From a virus, in the IMG/VR virus record IMGVR_UViG_3300023220_000031, positions 1-20,039 of that record: a stretch of DNA of 20,039 nt. One strand, 5' to 3'. Shown here piece by piece: positions 5,361 through 12,042 of the stretch. Every line of letters begins with the position of its first letter. Position 1 is the stretch's first letter. The notes below the pieces were generated by a model. It ran no database searches and was not told the origin of the DNA. It saw only the letters and a program-made list of their open reading frames with translations. Position numbers and translations under genes: made by a program.

Positions 5361-5636
5361 ATGGGCGATAAAATGAAACAACATTACGCAAATGAGGATG
5401 GATGGAGCGAACCAGATACCCCTGTTATGCGCGGTTATAAGCTTTGTTGTTGTGATTGTGGTCTTGTTCATAATGTTGATTTCAATGTTCTTCAGGTAAC
5501 TGGATACAATAAAGACGGAACATGGAACGCCGAATACTTACCTATAGAGAATTACCGTGTCGAATTGCGTATGCAGAGAAACAACAGAAGCACCGGACAA
5601 ATTAAACGACATATGATTAACAGAAAGGATAGATAG
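5361..5636 (+). CDS. Conserved phage protein with a cysteine-rich CCDCG motif, 91 aa
   Basis: Residues 22-36 read MRGYKLCCCDCGLVH, and the C-terminus reads YRVELRMQRNNRSTGQIKRHM. I associate this pairing (a short cysteine cluster followed by an arginine-rich RNNR.TGQI segment) with a recurring phage family of unknown function. The cysteines may bind a metal but a second CxxC is missing, so completion by histidine (H36) or dimerisation would be needed. The ribosome site AGGAGAGAAGA directly precedes the ATG. The next gene follows without a gap. Confidence 0.7.
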   Translation: MGDKMKQHYANEDGWSEPDTPVMRGYKLCCCDCGLVHNVDFNVLQVTGYNKDGTWNAEYLPIENYRVELRMQRNNRSTGQIKRHMINRKDR

Positions 5637-5816
5637 ATGAGTCAAGAACATTACGAAAGGATGGCGGAAAAGATATTAAAATCTTATGGCGCCGATACGA
5701 AAATAGAGAACATTCAAAATTTACGTGAATATTTAGTCACTGAATATAACAACGGCTTTCAGATGGGTTTTGATGCTTGCGGTGATCAAATTAAAGGATT
5801 GCTTGGAATGGGTTGA
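5637..5816 (+). CDS. Small helical phage protein, 59 aa
   Basis: This gene was read directly: MSQEHYERMAEKILKSYGAD, then a helical stretch ending in DQIKGLLGMG. AAAGGA is about 8 nt upstream, and the start directly follows the previous stop. It has no motif, signal or membrane span. Its last codons overlap the -35 of the promoter at 5813-5840, so the coding end and the start of the RNA unit share bases. The function is unknown. Confidence 0.65.
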   Translation: MSQEHYERMAEKILKSYGADTKIENIQNLREYLVTEYNNGFQMGFDACGDQIKGLLGMG

Positions 5817-5840
5817 TTAATAATTGAAACCGTCTATAAT
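5813..5840 (+). promoter_or_regulatory. Promoter of the small RNA
   Basis: TTGATT (5813-5818) and a perfect TATAAT (5835-5840) are spaced 16 bp apart. The expected start is 5847-5848, immediately at the G-run that begins the structured RNA. The -35 overlaps the stop codon of the preceding gene. Confidence 0.7.
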
Positions 5841-5846
5841 AGAGGT

Positions 5847-5907
5847 GTGGGGGCTAGATCAGGCCGATCGAACCCCGTAGTCTCACGGACTGCCCCCTAA
5901 CATTTTT
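5847..5907 (+). ncRNA. Candidate small structured RNA, about 60 nt
   Basis: The RNA can close as GGGGGC (5849-5854) with GCCCCC (5892-5897). Inside are a hairpin GATC-AGGCC-GATC (5857-5869) and a second hairpin, either AGTC (5879-5882) with GACT (5888-5891) or CCGT (5875-5878) with ACGG (5885-5888). This makes a three-way junction. TTTTT (5903-5907) follows shortly after, as in an intrinsic terminator. A competing fold pairs GGGG (5849-5852) with CCCC (5873-5876), so the element may switch. A consensus -10 lies just upstream. It could be a trans-acting phage RNA, or a 5' attenuator for the replication genes that begin at 5936. It matches no family I know, and it is too short for a tRNA. Confidence 0.6.
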
Positions 5908-5935
5908 ACAGAGACAGCCAAGGAGACTAAGGCAA

Positions 5936-6085
5936 ATGAAATTACCACCGCACATAGACCGTCTTTTCCAAGACTACCTCAATCTCAAAGCTAAATACAA
6001 TATGCGCATGGCAACATACGATGATATGTATGCCAAGAAACAATTGTATCTGATTGCTTACAATGATTATTTGGGGCGGTTTTAA
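5936..6085 (+). CDS. Small tyrosine-rich phage protein, 49 aa
   Basis: This gene was read directly: MKLPPHIDRLFQDYLNLKAK, ending ...AYNDYLGRF. It has AAGGAGAC upstream (spacing somewhat long, about 10 nt) and joins the replication initiator by a TAATG overlap. The protein is helical and rich in tyrosine, with no membrane span. Its position directly after the RNA element and directly before the initiator gene suggests it belongs to the replication unit, perhaps as a leader or accessory subunit. The function is unknown. Confidence 0.65.
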   Translation: MKLPPHIDRLFQDYLNLKAKYNMRMATYDDMYAKKQLYLIAYNDYLGRF

Positions 6086-6765
6086 TGGCTGAGTTTTATA
6101 TGCGTGATATTAGAGCGTGGCGTGATAGTACAATCAAACTGACATTTGAAGAGCAGGGTTATTTTTCAGCATTACTTGACCTTATTTATATATACCATGA
6201 TTGCTTAATAGACGACGACGATTTAATTTGCCGGGCAATGCCGGTTAATAAAAAGGTTCATTTAAGGCTTAAAAAAAGGCTCATCGAAAATGGATTTATA
6301 AAGATACAAAGCGGGTTCTACTTCAACTCAAGATCAACTCAAGAGCTACTCAAGATCAACTCAAAGTCAGTTCAAAACAAACTCAAAGCCGATAAGAGAT
6401 GGGCTAAGTCACGGAAAACAAAAGAAATGGTTGATGCTGTAGCACTGCAACGGCAATGCGAAGGTGAAAGTGAAGGTGAAAGTGAAGATAATAACCCTGA
6501 CGGGTTATTACGCGCGTACAAGTTTGAAGGCAATGTTATTCGATTAAATTTCAAAGATTACGACAAGTGGAAACAGAGTTATCATGCAATACCAGACTTT
6601 GATGCACAGCTTCAATCGGCAGATGATTGGATTAGCGGAGAAAGCGATAAAAATCAAAAAAGATGGTTTCATGTGATTAGTTCAATGCTTGGGAAAAAAC
6701 ACCAACAATATTTAACTGACGCCAAAAAAGAAATGAACGGCAGCAAAAAGGGGTGGATGCTGTGA
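6085..6765 (+). CDS. DUF1376-type phage replication initiator, 226 aa
   Basis: The N-terminus (MAEFYMRDIRAWRDSTIKLTFEEQGYFSALLDLIY) is the DUF1376-like winged-helix start found in phage initiators, reaching to about residue 85. A variable, repeat-containing linker follows (residues 80-140), with two 11-residue repeats (NSRSTQELLKI, NSKSVQNKLKA) and an EGES repeat. A C-terminal domain, DDWISGESDKNQKRWFHVISSMLGKK, resembles the tails of O/DnaT-like proteins that recruit the helicase. The helicase gene follows with a 4-bp overlap. The repeats arise from 11-bp DNA iterons within the gene, as in lambda O, where the initiator binds iterons inside its own gene. No catalytic motif is expected. The initiator role is inferred from domain and context. 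Confidence 0.75.
   Translation: MAEFYMRDIRAWRDSTIKLTFEEQGYFSALLDLIYIYHDCLIDDDDLICRAMPVNKKVHLRLKKRLIENGFIKIQSGFYFNSRSTQELLKINSKSVQNKLKADKRWAKSRKTKEMVDAVALQRQCEGESEGESEDNNPDGLLRAYKFEGNVIRLNFKDYDKWKQSYHAIPDFDAQLQSADDWISGESDKNQKRWFHVISSMLGKKHQQYLTDAKKEMNGSKKGWML
6324..6389 (+). repeat. Six tandem 11-bp iterons, candidate replication origin
   Basis: Units begin at 6324, 6335, 6346, 6357, 6368 and 6379, with consensus CAACTCAAGAT: CAACTCAAGAT, CAACTCAAGAG, CTACTCAAGAT, CAACTCAAAGT, CAGTTCAAAAC, AAACTCAAAGC. The CTCAA core is kept in five units (TTCAA in one). Eleven bases is about one helical turn and not a multiple of three, so the codon frame shifts from unit to unit. The repeat is therefore not explained by a simple amino-acid repeat. 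It lies in the linker of the initiator gene, as the lambda origin lies in O. Confidence 0.7.
6489..6510. repeat. 9-bp perfect inverted repeat downstream of the iterons
   Basis: TAATAACCC (6489-6497) and GGGTTATTA (6502-6510) pair perfectly around TGAC. It lies within the initiator coding sequence about 100 bp after the iterons, and codes for ordinary linker residues. It could be a melting or primer-start structure of the origin. A 12-bp tandem GGTGAAAGTGAA (6463-6486) lies just before it. Confidence 0.6.
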
Positions 6766-8186
6766 AAAAAGCAGAATTACAAAAACTGAATATTGAAAGC
6801 AATGTTGTTGAATGGTTTGAAAGCCGTGGTATTGAAATGGATATTCTGACCTATGCGGGGATATATACCGGAACGCCGTATATTGGGACAGGTGTTTACA
6901 TAACATTTCCGCGATATAGCCTTGACGGTGATGTTGTAAATAATCGAATGGGGACTTTGATCGATGGTGAGCTGATAGATATTTGTTCAAGCGATACGGG
7001 GCAAGATTGTTTTTATAACGCTCAGGGTCTTGATTTGGCAGTGTCGGAGGAAAAACCGCTTGTCATATGTCAACGTGAAATGGATTCTCTTTCATTGATG
7101 CAATCAGCCCATGCATGGACAATAGCTTATGTTGAGGGCGATGATTTAATATGGAACAACAAAGATAAATTCAGGAAAATAAAAAAAGTTGTGCTGGCTG
7201 GCTTTAATAATGAGCGCGGGAAAGAATTTAACGAAATAATCAGCAAGCAACTGGGAATAGAGAACTGCGAGTTCATTGTTTATCCAGATGATTGCATGAC
7301 CGTAAACGATGTTTTGGTTAAGCATGGGAAGAATAGAGTTCTGCAATTAATCGAAACCGCAAGAGATTATCCTGTTGTTGGTCTGTATCGGCCTGATGAG
7401 TTCCCGCCGATACCAGAAGAACTGAAAAAGGTTCATACAACAAATTTAGGCAATGAACATAACCACCGAATAAAAATAATGCTTGGCAAGTTTATGGTTG
7501 TTACTGGAATACCTGGACATGGTAAATCGGAGTGGGCGGATGGTTTGGTTATGGACTTAGCAAAAAAACATAATTGGAAAGTTTGCGTTTGTTCAACAGA
7601 AATCGACAACGAGGAATATCAAGAAAATTCTATTCATAGATATTTGAGACGACCACTTGATGATGTCGGCGAGAAAGAACCGGCGAAGGCTTTGCGATTT
7701 TATCAAGACCATTACACGTTTATAACCAACAATACGATGGATGATGAAATTGAACTGACTTTAGAAAAATTAATAGAGCTTGCCAAGATAGCTATCGTTC
7801 GAGATGGGTGCAAAATATTATTGCTTGATCCGTGGAACGAGATAGAGCATTGCCGGGGCAGAAACGAAACCGAAACCGAATATACGGGCCGCGCTATTCG
7901 AATGCTTAAGAAGCTTGCCAAGCAATTCAGAATTTTGGTTATAGTGGTGGCCCATCCAAGTAAACCACCACACGGAAAGCAGGAATGCCCGAACCTGTAT
8001 AGCATTAACGGCTCGGCGAATTGGGCGAATAAAGCGGATTATGGAATTATAATTTGGCGCGAAAACAAAGACAGCGACCTTAGTGAAATAAGGGTTGCCA
8101 AGATTAAACGACATGGGCCTATGGGATACGAGGGCTCAATATCAGTTAAGTTGAATGATGCGGCAAAGCGATTTGAAGAAATTTAA
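6762..8186 (+). CDS. Twinkle/DnaB-type replicative helicase with degenerate TOPRIM domain
   Basis: I place the start at the GTG at 6762 (474 aa), which overlaps the previous stop as GTGA and has AAGGGGTGG upstream. A GTG at 6753 is possible. The N-terminal part lacks a primase zinc finger. Residues about 100-195 follow the TOPRIM plan, but the EGE motif reads ICQREMD (101-107) and the DND motif reads AGFNNERG (146-153), so catalytic acids are lost. The helicase core has Walker A GIPGHGKS (249-256), Walker B ILLLDPW (about 352-358), VVAHPSK, and the NKADYGIIIW segment of DnaB/Twinkle proteins. It should unwind DNA at the fork as a ring but not make primers. Gene order and the 4-bp overlap tie it to the initiator. 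Confidence 0.85.
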   Translation: MKKAELQKLNIESNVVEWFESRGIEMDILTYAGIYTGTPYIGTGVYITFPRYSLDGDVVNNRMGTLIDGELIDICSSDTGQDCFYNAQGLDLAVSEEKPLVICQREMDSLSLMQSAHAWTIAYVEGDDLIWNNKDKFRKIKKVVLAGFNNERGKEFNEIISKQLGIENCEFIVYPDDCMTVNDVLVKHGKNRVLQLIETARDYPVVGLYRPDEFPPIPEELKKVHTTNLGNEHNHRIKIMLGKFMVVTGIPGHGKSEWADGLVMDLAKKHNWKVCVCSTEIDNEEYQENSIHRYLRRPLDDVGEKEPAKALRFYQDHYTFITNNTMDDEIELTLEKLIELAKIAIVRDGCKILLLDPWNEIEHCRGRNETETEYTGRAIRMLKKLAKQFRILVIVVAHPSKPPHGKQECPNLYSINGSANWANKADYGIIIWRENKDSDLSEIRVAKIKRHGPMGYEGSISVKLNDAAKRFEEI

Positions 8187-8214
8187 CGTCTCACAAGTTG
8201 ATAAATAACCCTTA

Positions 8215-8243
8215 TTTACAATAAAACCGTTCTGGTTTATACT
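8215..8243 (+). promoter_or_regulatory. Promoter of the lysis and late block
   Basis: TTTACA (8215-8220) and TATACT (8238-8243) are spaced 17 bp apart, each 5 of 6 matches. The expected start, 7 nt after the -10, is at about 8250, which is the first base of the endolysin ATG. It occupies most of the only gap between the helicase and endolysin genes. Confidence 0.6.
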
Positions 8244-8249
8244 TGGCTT

Positions 8250-8606
8250 ATGGCTAGGTTGACTAAAAACTTTAAACGCGAGGAATTTTCCTGCAAGTGT
8301 GGTTGTGGATATAACACGGCCGACTTTGACTTGGTTAACATATGCCAGGAAATAGCAGATCATTTCGAAGACGTTGTTAATATAACTTCTGGTTGCCGCT
8401 GTCATGGCCATAACAAGGCCGTGGGCGGTAGCGCAAACTCACAACACTTATTGGGTCGGGCCGCTGATTTAAAACTCAAGCATACCGATCCAGAAGAAGT
8501 ACAAGAGTATCTCACAAGCCAATATCCAGATAGTCTCGGAATTGGCAAATACAACACATTCACACACATAGACACCCGTGATGATATCGCGCGGTGGGAA
8601 GGATAG
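8250..8606 (+). CDS. Peptidase M15 endolysin (peptidoglycan peptidase)
   Basis: The 118-aa protein is a complete M15_3-type D-alanyl peptidase. It opens LTKNFKREEFSCKCGCG, and the zinc ligands are H66 and D73 (SQHLLGRAAD) and H106 (TFTHID), with GSANSQH as in Hedgehog/VanY-like folds. It cuts peptide crosslinks in the cell wall. There is no signal peptide or membrane anchor, so it needs a holin or similar to reach the wall. No Shine-Dalgarno site precedes the ATG, although the start is supported by the usual N-terminus of the family. The promoter 7 nt upstream suggests leaderless translation. It is followed by a 33-aa membrane protein that may be the holin. Confidence 0.93.
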   Translation: MARLTKNFKREEFSCKCGCGYNTADFDLVNICQEIADHFEDVVNITSGCRCHGHNKAVGGSANSQHLLGRAADLKLKHTDPEEVQEYLTSQYPDSLGIGKYNTFTHIDTRDDIARWEG

Positions 8607-8609
8607 GTT

Positions 8610-8711
8610 ATGATTGAAGATTTACAAACAGGAACGCTTATAGCGTGGGTAGCATGGACAGCATTTACGCTGTTCGTTGGCTGGAAAGCACATGAAAAGT
8701 TAGGTAAGTAA
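8610..8711 (+). CDS. 33-aa single-span membrane protein, holin candidate
   Basis: This gene was read directly: MIEDLQTGTLIAWVAWTAFT, continuing LFVGWKAHEKLGK. It has AGGATAGGTT before the ATG and sits 3 bp after the endolysin. One hydrophobic span (about residues 9-25) is bounded by an acidic N-terminus and a basic C-terminus, so the N-terminus faces the periplasm. Position next to the endolysin is typical for holins, and pinholin-like proteins can be this small in hydrophobic core. However, most holins are longer, so the role is an inference. Confidence 0.6.
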   Translation: MIEDLQTGTLIAWVAWTAFTLFVGWKAHEKLGK

Positions 8712-9053
8712 ATGGCGTTATCAACACAGCAACGAGAAATATTTGTAGACAGCATTGAAAATGTAGCGCGCAGTATGCTTGATCTAAATCGAGACATTAA
8801 ACGACTTAACGATAGTGTTACGGCATTTGGTATTTTAAATGATACTCAGTTCACGGGATTACCGGCGGCTAAAAAGCAAGACCTTCAAAAACTATTCTCT
8901 ATTGCCAAAAGTTATGAATTATTCATGGATGGTACGGAGGACGTTTACCCGGCTGCGGGACTATTCGACGGATCTGACCCTGCGACGTGGGTTTCAAACG
9001 GATCGGTGACGCCAAGAGTTGAACTAGCTAAGTATGTGCTTGATAAGAGGTAA
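8712..9053 (+). CDS. Phage protein of unknown function, 113 aa
   Basis: The start directly follows the preceding stop (weak site TTAGGTAAG). The protein (MALSTQQREIFVDSIENVARSM...) has an N-terminal helical pair (residues 1-35), a middle part with LNDTQFTGLPAAKKQDLQKLFSI, and a C-terminal part GSDPATWVSNGSVTPRVELAKYVLDKR. There is no membrane span. It opens the run of virion-type genes behind the lysis genes. A small head-tail or tail-assembly helper would fit, but no family is recognised. Confidence 0.65.
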   Translation: MALSTQQREIFVDSIENVARSMLDLNRDIKRLNDSVTAFGILNDTQFTGLPAAKKQDLQKLFSIAKSYELFMDGTEDVYPAAGLFDGSDPATWVSNGSVTPRVELAKYVLDKR

Positions 9054-9056
9054 TTA

Positions 9057-10379
9057 ATGACCGTCTTTTACGTAGACAGCGCAGCAGTAGGATTGAACGA
9101 CGGCACAAGCCCCACTAATGCGTGGGTGTTAATAGCGTCGGCGGTTACTAACGTCACGACCAAGGGTGATATAGTTTATACAAGCCACGCCCACAGCGAA
9201 ACTCCAGCGGCCACCATGACGCAAGCGTGGAGTAGTAACGGCATTAAGGTAATATCGGCTGATTTTGGTAACATTGTAGGCGGCTTTCCTGTTCGGCGCT
9301 TCGGCGCGGCGTTAAAACCCACTGGCAGCGGCTCTGATATTGTTAACACTGGAGATATATATATGTCCGGGTTTGATATGGATTCCCCCGATAAGTTCAC
9401 ATTGGGGGCTGGAGGAGTCGGTGGATTTAATATTTATGAAGGCTGTACTCTTGAGCTAACGGATGATGGCATTCTTACAAGTGGGGAGGGTTCAACTACT
9501 ACTTTTATCGATACAGATTTTAACCAAGTAACAAACGATTTCATGAGTATGGCTAGGGCATCTGTGTTTGAAATGTTTGGTGGCTCGTACACCAGAGCGG
9601 CGGGTAGTAATGGGTGCTGGAGCATTGGCACGACACAAGCAGGGGTAAGGTTTGAATTTTCGGGGGCTGACTTAACCGGCATACCGGCTGCGACACCCTT
9701 TATACAGACCTTTTCACGACCAATTTTTATGTCTTTTAGTAAATGTAAAATGAACTCCAGCTTTACAATAGGCACGTTGTTGGCAGGGACAGTTGTTGAA
9801 TTGGTTAACTGTGAAGTAGGTACATTGACAGCCGCAGCATTCACATACCAACGGTTTGATTTTTATGGAGAGAGTGAAACTGTTTTAACGCATTTTCGTA
9901 CAGGCGGCGCAGACGATGGCGAGCAAGCAAACGCCTATTCCCAAAAAGTAACGGCGCTGGCAAACCAGACCATTAAGGGCTTCAGGTCAACCATGTTTCC
10001 TGTGTCATTTTATATCGATGATGAAGACAATGGATCAAAAACTTTTAAAATCCATATGGCGCATGCCGGTGTTGGCTCTGGCACAGCAGGAGCGCTGCAA
10101 GATGACGAAGTATGGCTACAGGTAACAGCCCCTTCTGATGCAGGAACGCCCATTGCGTTAGGGTTCTCTCTTAACACGGTTGCCGACGATAACCAGGTAT
10201 CGGATTTAGCGACGGAGGCGGGCGAAACATGGAACGGAACTGGTGTAGGTACGAAACAGTCAATATCTTTTAGCTATTCACCGACTATTAATGGTACAAT
10301 AGAAATAGAGGTACACTTTGCAACTAGTTCTGCTTCTGACGTAATTATATACGTTGACCCAAAGATTGAGGTATCATGA
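9057..10379 (+). CDS. Virion structural protein with a beta-helix-like N-terminal region, 440 aa
   Basis: The N-terminus VDSAAVGLNDGTSPTNAW (residues about 6-23) and the following turns resemble the 'DDGTS..NAW..l..A...GD.vy' pattern that opens right-handed beta-helix proteins of virions. The middle (residues 90-280) is a string of short strands rich in Gly, Ser and Thr. The C-terminal 130 residues (TALANQTIKGFRSTMFPVSFYIDD...) look like a beta-sandwich ending in IEIEVHFATSS. It has GAGGT 6 nt upstream and overlaps the next gene by 4 bp. No enzymatic residues are clear. It could be a decoration or host-contact protein; tailspike length is larger, so I leave the role open. Confidence 0.65.
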   Translation: MTVFYVDSAAVGLNDGTSPTNAWVLIASAVTNVTTKGDIVYTSHAHSETPAATMTQAWSSNGIKVISADFGNIVGGFPVRRFGAALKPTGSGSDIVNTGDIYMSGFDMDSPDKFTLGAGGVGGFNIYEGCTLELTDDGILTSGEGSTTTFIDTDFNQVTNDFMSMARASVFEMFGGSYTRAAGSNGCWSIGTTQAGVRFEFSGADLTGIPAATPFIQTFSRPIFMSFSKCKMNSSFTIGTLLAGTVVELVNCEVGTLTAAAFTYQRFDFYGESETVLTHFRTGGADDGEQANAYSQKVTALANQTIKGFRSTMFPVSFYIDDEDNGSKTFKIHMAHAGVGSGTAGALQDDEVWLQVTAPSDAGTPIALGFSLNTVADDNQVSDLATEAGETWNGTGVGTKQSISFSYSPTINGTIEIEVHFATSSASDVIIYVDPKIEVS

Positions 10380-10570
10380 ATAGATTATTAGGAAACACAT
10401 CGTTTTTCACGGGAAACACAGGATTAACAAAGATAATACAAAAATCATTTCTTGAGGATGTTGAGGTGGCACCCCCTGTTGGCGGGCGTATTATGTCAAG
10501 TCTGGCAGGTTATGGTGGATTGGCTGGATTGGGCGGCATCGCAGGTAAAGGCGGAGGATTAGCCGGATGA
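10376..10570 (+). CDS. Glycine-rich small phage protein, 64 aa
   Basis: The protein begins MNRLLGNTSFFTGNTGLTKI and ends in a glycine/alanine/leucine-rich tail (YGGLAGLGGIAGKGGGLAG). It overlaps the genes on both sides by 4 bp (ATGA), so it is translated as part of the structural unit. A low-complexity flexible tail in a virion operon suggests an assembly or minor virion component. It is not long enough to be a fibre. I recognise no family. Confidence 0.65.
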   Translation: MNRLLGNTSFFTGNTGLTKIIQKSFLEDVEVAPPVGGRIMSSLAGYGGLAGLGGIAGKGGGLAG

Positions 10571-11850
10571 CAGATTATTCATTAAGTGACACGATATATC
10601 AAATGTTTACAACAAGGGCATTTGCTACAGGTATTCCCACAGTTTTAGCAGGAACTCCGATTGTTTCAGCTTATGAAAACGATAGTGTAACGCAGATCAC
10701 GGCGGGAATAACGCTTGGCGTGTCTCATGATGGCGTGGTTGGTATGAATTTACTTACTATCGTAGCGACCGGCGCGAATGGTTTCGAAGCGGGAAAAGAT
10801 TATAATTTAGTTATCACGACTGGAACCGTGGGCAGTGTGTCGGTGGTTGGTGAGGTTGTTGGGACATTTAGTATTGAACGCAGCGCTGCTGTATCAGACA
10901 TCGCGGCATTGAATGACGTAGCCGCAACTGACATTGTTAGTGCTGGTGCTATAACCACCTTGGCCGGCGCGATTGTTAACGTTGATCTTGTTGATACCAC
11001 GACAACGAATACAGATATGCGCGGTACAGATAGCGCGTTCTTGGCGGCTTCCGCGCCAACAAACTTTAGTTCTATGGTTATTAGTGGCGCTGGCGCGGTT
11101 GATGCATTAACGCAGGGTTATTTAAATACGCTTCTCACCGAAGCGACGGCGGGGCGTATAGCTGGAAACTTTGACATATTCTTTGAAAACGCCGACGCGG
11201 TTACAACGCAGGTTGTTGACGATGTTGGCGGCGGCGCAGGCGGAACTGATTGGAGCGCGGCAGAACGCAATGAAATACGCGGAAGGCTTGGCATAACAGG
11301 GACCACGGCAGCGGGCGGTAACCCGCCTACGCTGTCGCTTCAAAGTTCAATCGACGCGTTAAATGATTTTAACCCCGCAAGTGATGCAGTCGCTAATGTT
11401 ACTCTGGTGGCGACCACCACCACCAATACAGACATGAGAGGAACGGATAGTGCTTTATTGGCAGCGAGCGCCCCAACTAATTTTGGCGATCTTGCGATTA
11501 CAGTAACTACTGGACAGGTCACTGTTGGAACAAATAACGACAAATCTGGATATGCAATATCAGGAACTATCACGACACTAGATGGTTTAAACAACTTTAA
11601 TCCGTCTACAGATGCTATAGCAAACGTAACTTTAGTCGCGACAACTACCTCAAACACGGATATGCGCGGCACTGACAGCGCAGCTACTGCGGCAGCGCTC
11701 GCAACAGTTGACGCAAATGTTGATGCAATTAAATTAACAACAGATAAGTTCGTGTTTACAATAGCGGGCGTGGTTGATTGTAATATTCAAAGAGTAAATG
11801 ATGTCACGGTGAACGGAACTGGCGCCGCTGGTAATGAATGGGGGCCATAA
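10567..11850 (+). CDS. Repeat-containing virion protein, 427 aa
   Basis: The N-terminal about 105 residues look like an Ig/beta-sandwich attachment domain (GMNLLTIVATGANGFEAGKDYNLVI). After that a segment recurs three times: TNTDMRGTDSA at residues 147-157 and 286-296, and SNTDMRGTDSA at 362-372. Copies 2 and 3 are preceded by LN.FNP..DA.ANVTLVATT, and copies 1 and 2 are followed by LAASAPTNF. At DNA level the copies are clearly diverged, so the repeat is old and kept at protein level. The C-terminus VNDVTVNGTGAAGNEWGP is a pattern I recall from phage and bacterial virion-type proteins. The repeats may form a shaft or collar fibre. There are no enzymatic motifs. Confidence 0.7.
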   Translation: MTDYSLSDTIYQMFTTRAFATGIPTVLAGTPIVSAYENDSVTQITAGITLGVSHDGVVGMNLLTIVATGANGFEAGKDYNLVITTGTVGSVSVVGEVVGTFSIERSAAVSDIAALNDVAATDIVSAGAITTLAGAIVNVDLVDTTTTNTDMRGTDSAFLAASAPTNFSSMVISGAGAVDALTQGYLNTLLTEATAGRIAGNFDIFFENADAVTTQVVDDVGGGAGGTDWSAAERNEIRGRLGITGTTAAGGNPPTLSLQSSIDALNDFNPASDAVANVTLVATTTTNTDMRGTDSALLAASAPTNFGDLAITVTTGQVTVGTNNDKSGYAISGTITTLDGLNNFNPSTDAIANVTLVATTTSNTDMRGTDSAATAAALATVDANVDAIKLTTDKFVFTIAGVVDCNIQRVNDVTVNGTGAAGNEWGP

Positions 11851-12042
11851 ATGGCAGTTCGTGACACATGGGGCGGCTCTTGGTTAACGTCGTGGTTAAC
11901 AAGCTGGTCGCCTGATGATGAGAAATGGGTTGTTCAACCACCGGATAATACTGTATACTCAACACAACCAGTAGATAGCACCTCATACACCAAACAAAAC
12001 GAAGACGCTACAATCTGGACAATCCAACAGGAGGATAATTAG
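11851..12042 (+). CDS. Small tryptophan-rich virion-type protein, 63 aa
   Basis: The protein opens AVRDTWGGSWLTSWLTSW, a WGxSW repeat seen in small proteins of phage structural operons, and continues with QPPDNTVYSTQPVDSTSYTKQNEDATIWTIQQEDN. Here TVYSTQP, TSYTKQN and TIWTIQQ form three 9-10-residue repeats, probably strands. It follows the preceding stop without a gap. It probably packs against the neighbouring virion proteins; its exact place is unknown. Confidence 0.65.
   Translation: MAVRDTWGGSWLTSWLTSWSPDDEKWVVQPPDNTVYSTQPVDSTSYTKQNEDATIWTIQQEDN

Noticed and set aside
5849-5897. tRNA or tRNA-like gene
   Set aside because: The folded part is only about 49 nt, without acceptor, D, anticodon and T arms in order.
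6324-6389. CRISPR array
   Set aside because: The repeats are 11 bp and contiguous with no spacers, and lie inside a coding gene.
6463-6486. 12-bp tandem GGTGAAAGTGAA as further iterons
   Set aside because: It is in frame (GES E-type repeat), only two copies, and is simply explained as a low-complexity linker.
9434-9844. Leftward 136-aa frame
   Set aside because: It is antisense to the beta-helix-like gene, has no ribosome site, and reads like a mirror of Ser/Thr/Gly-rich codons.
11340-11672. Leftward 110-aa frame in the repeat protein
   Set aside because: It is an antisense shadow with repeats that mirror the coding repeats of the forward gene.
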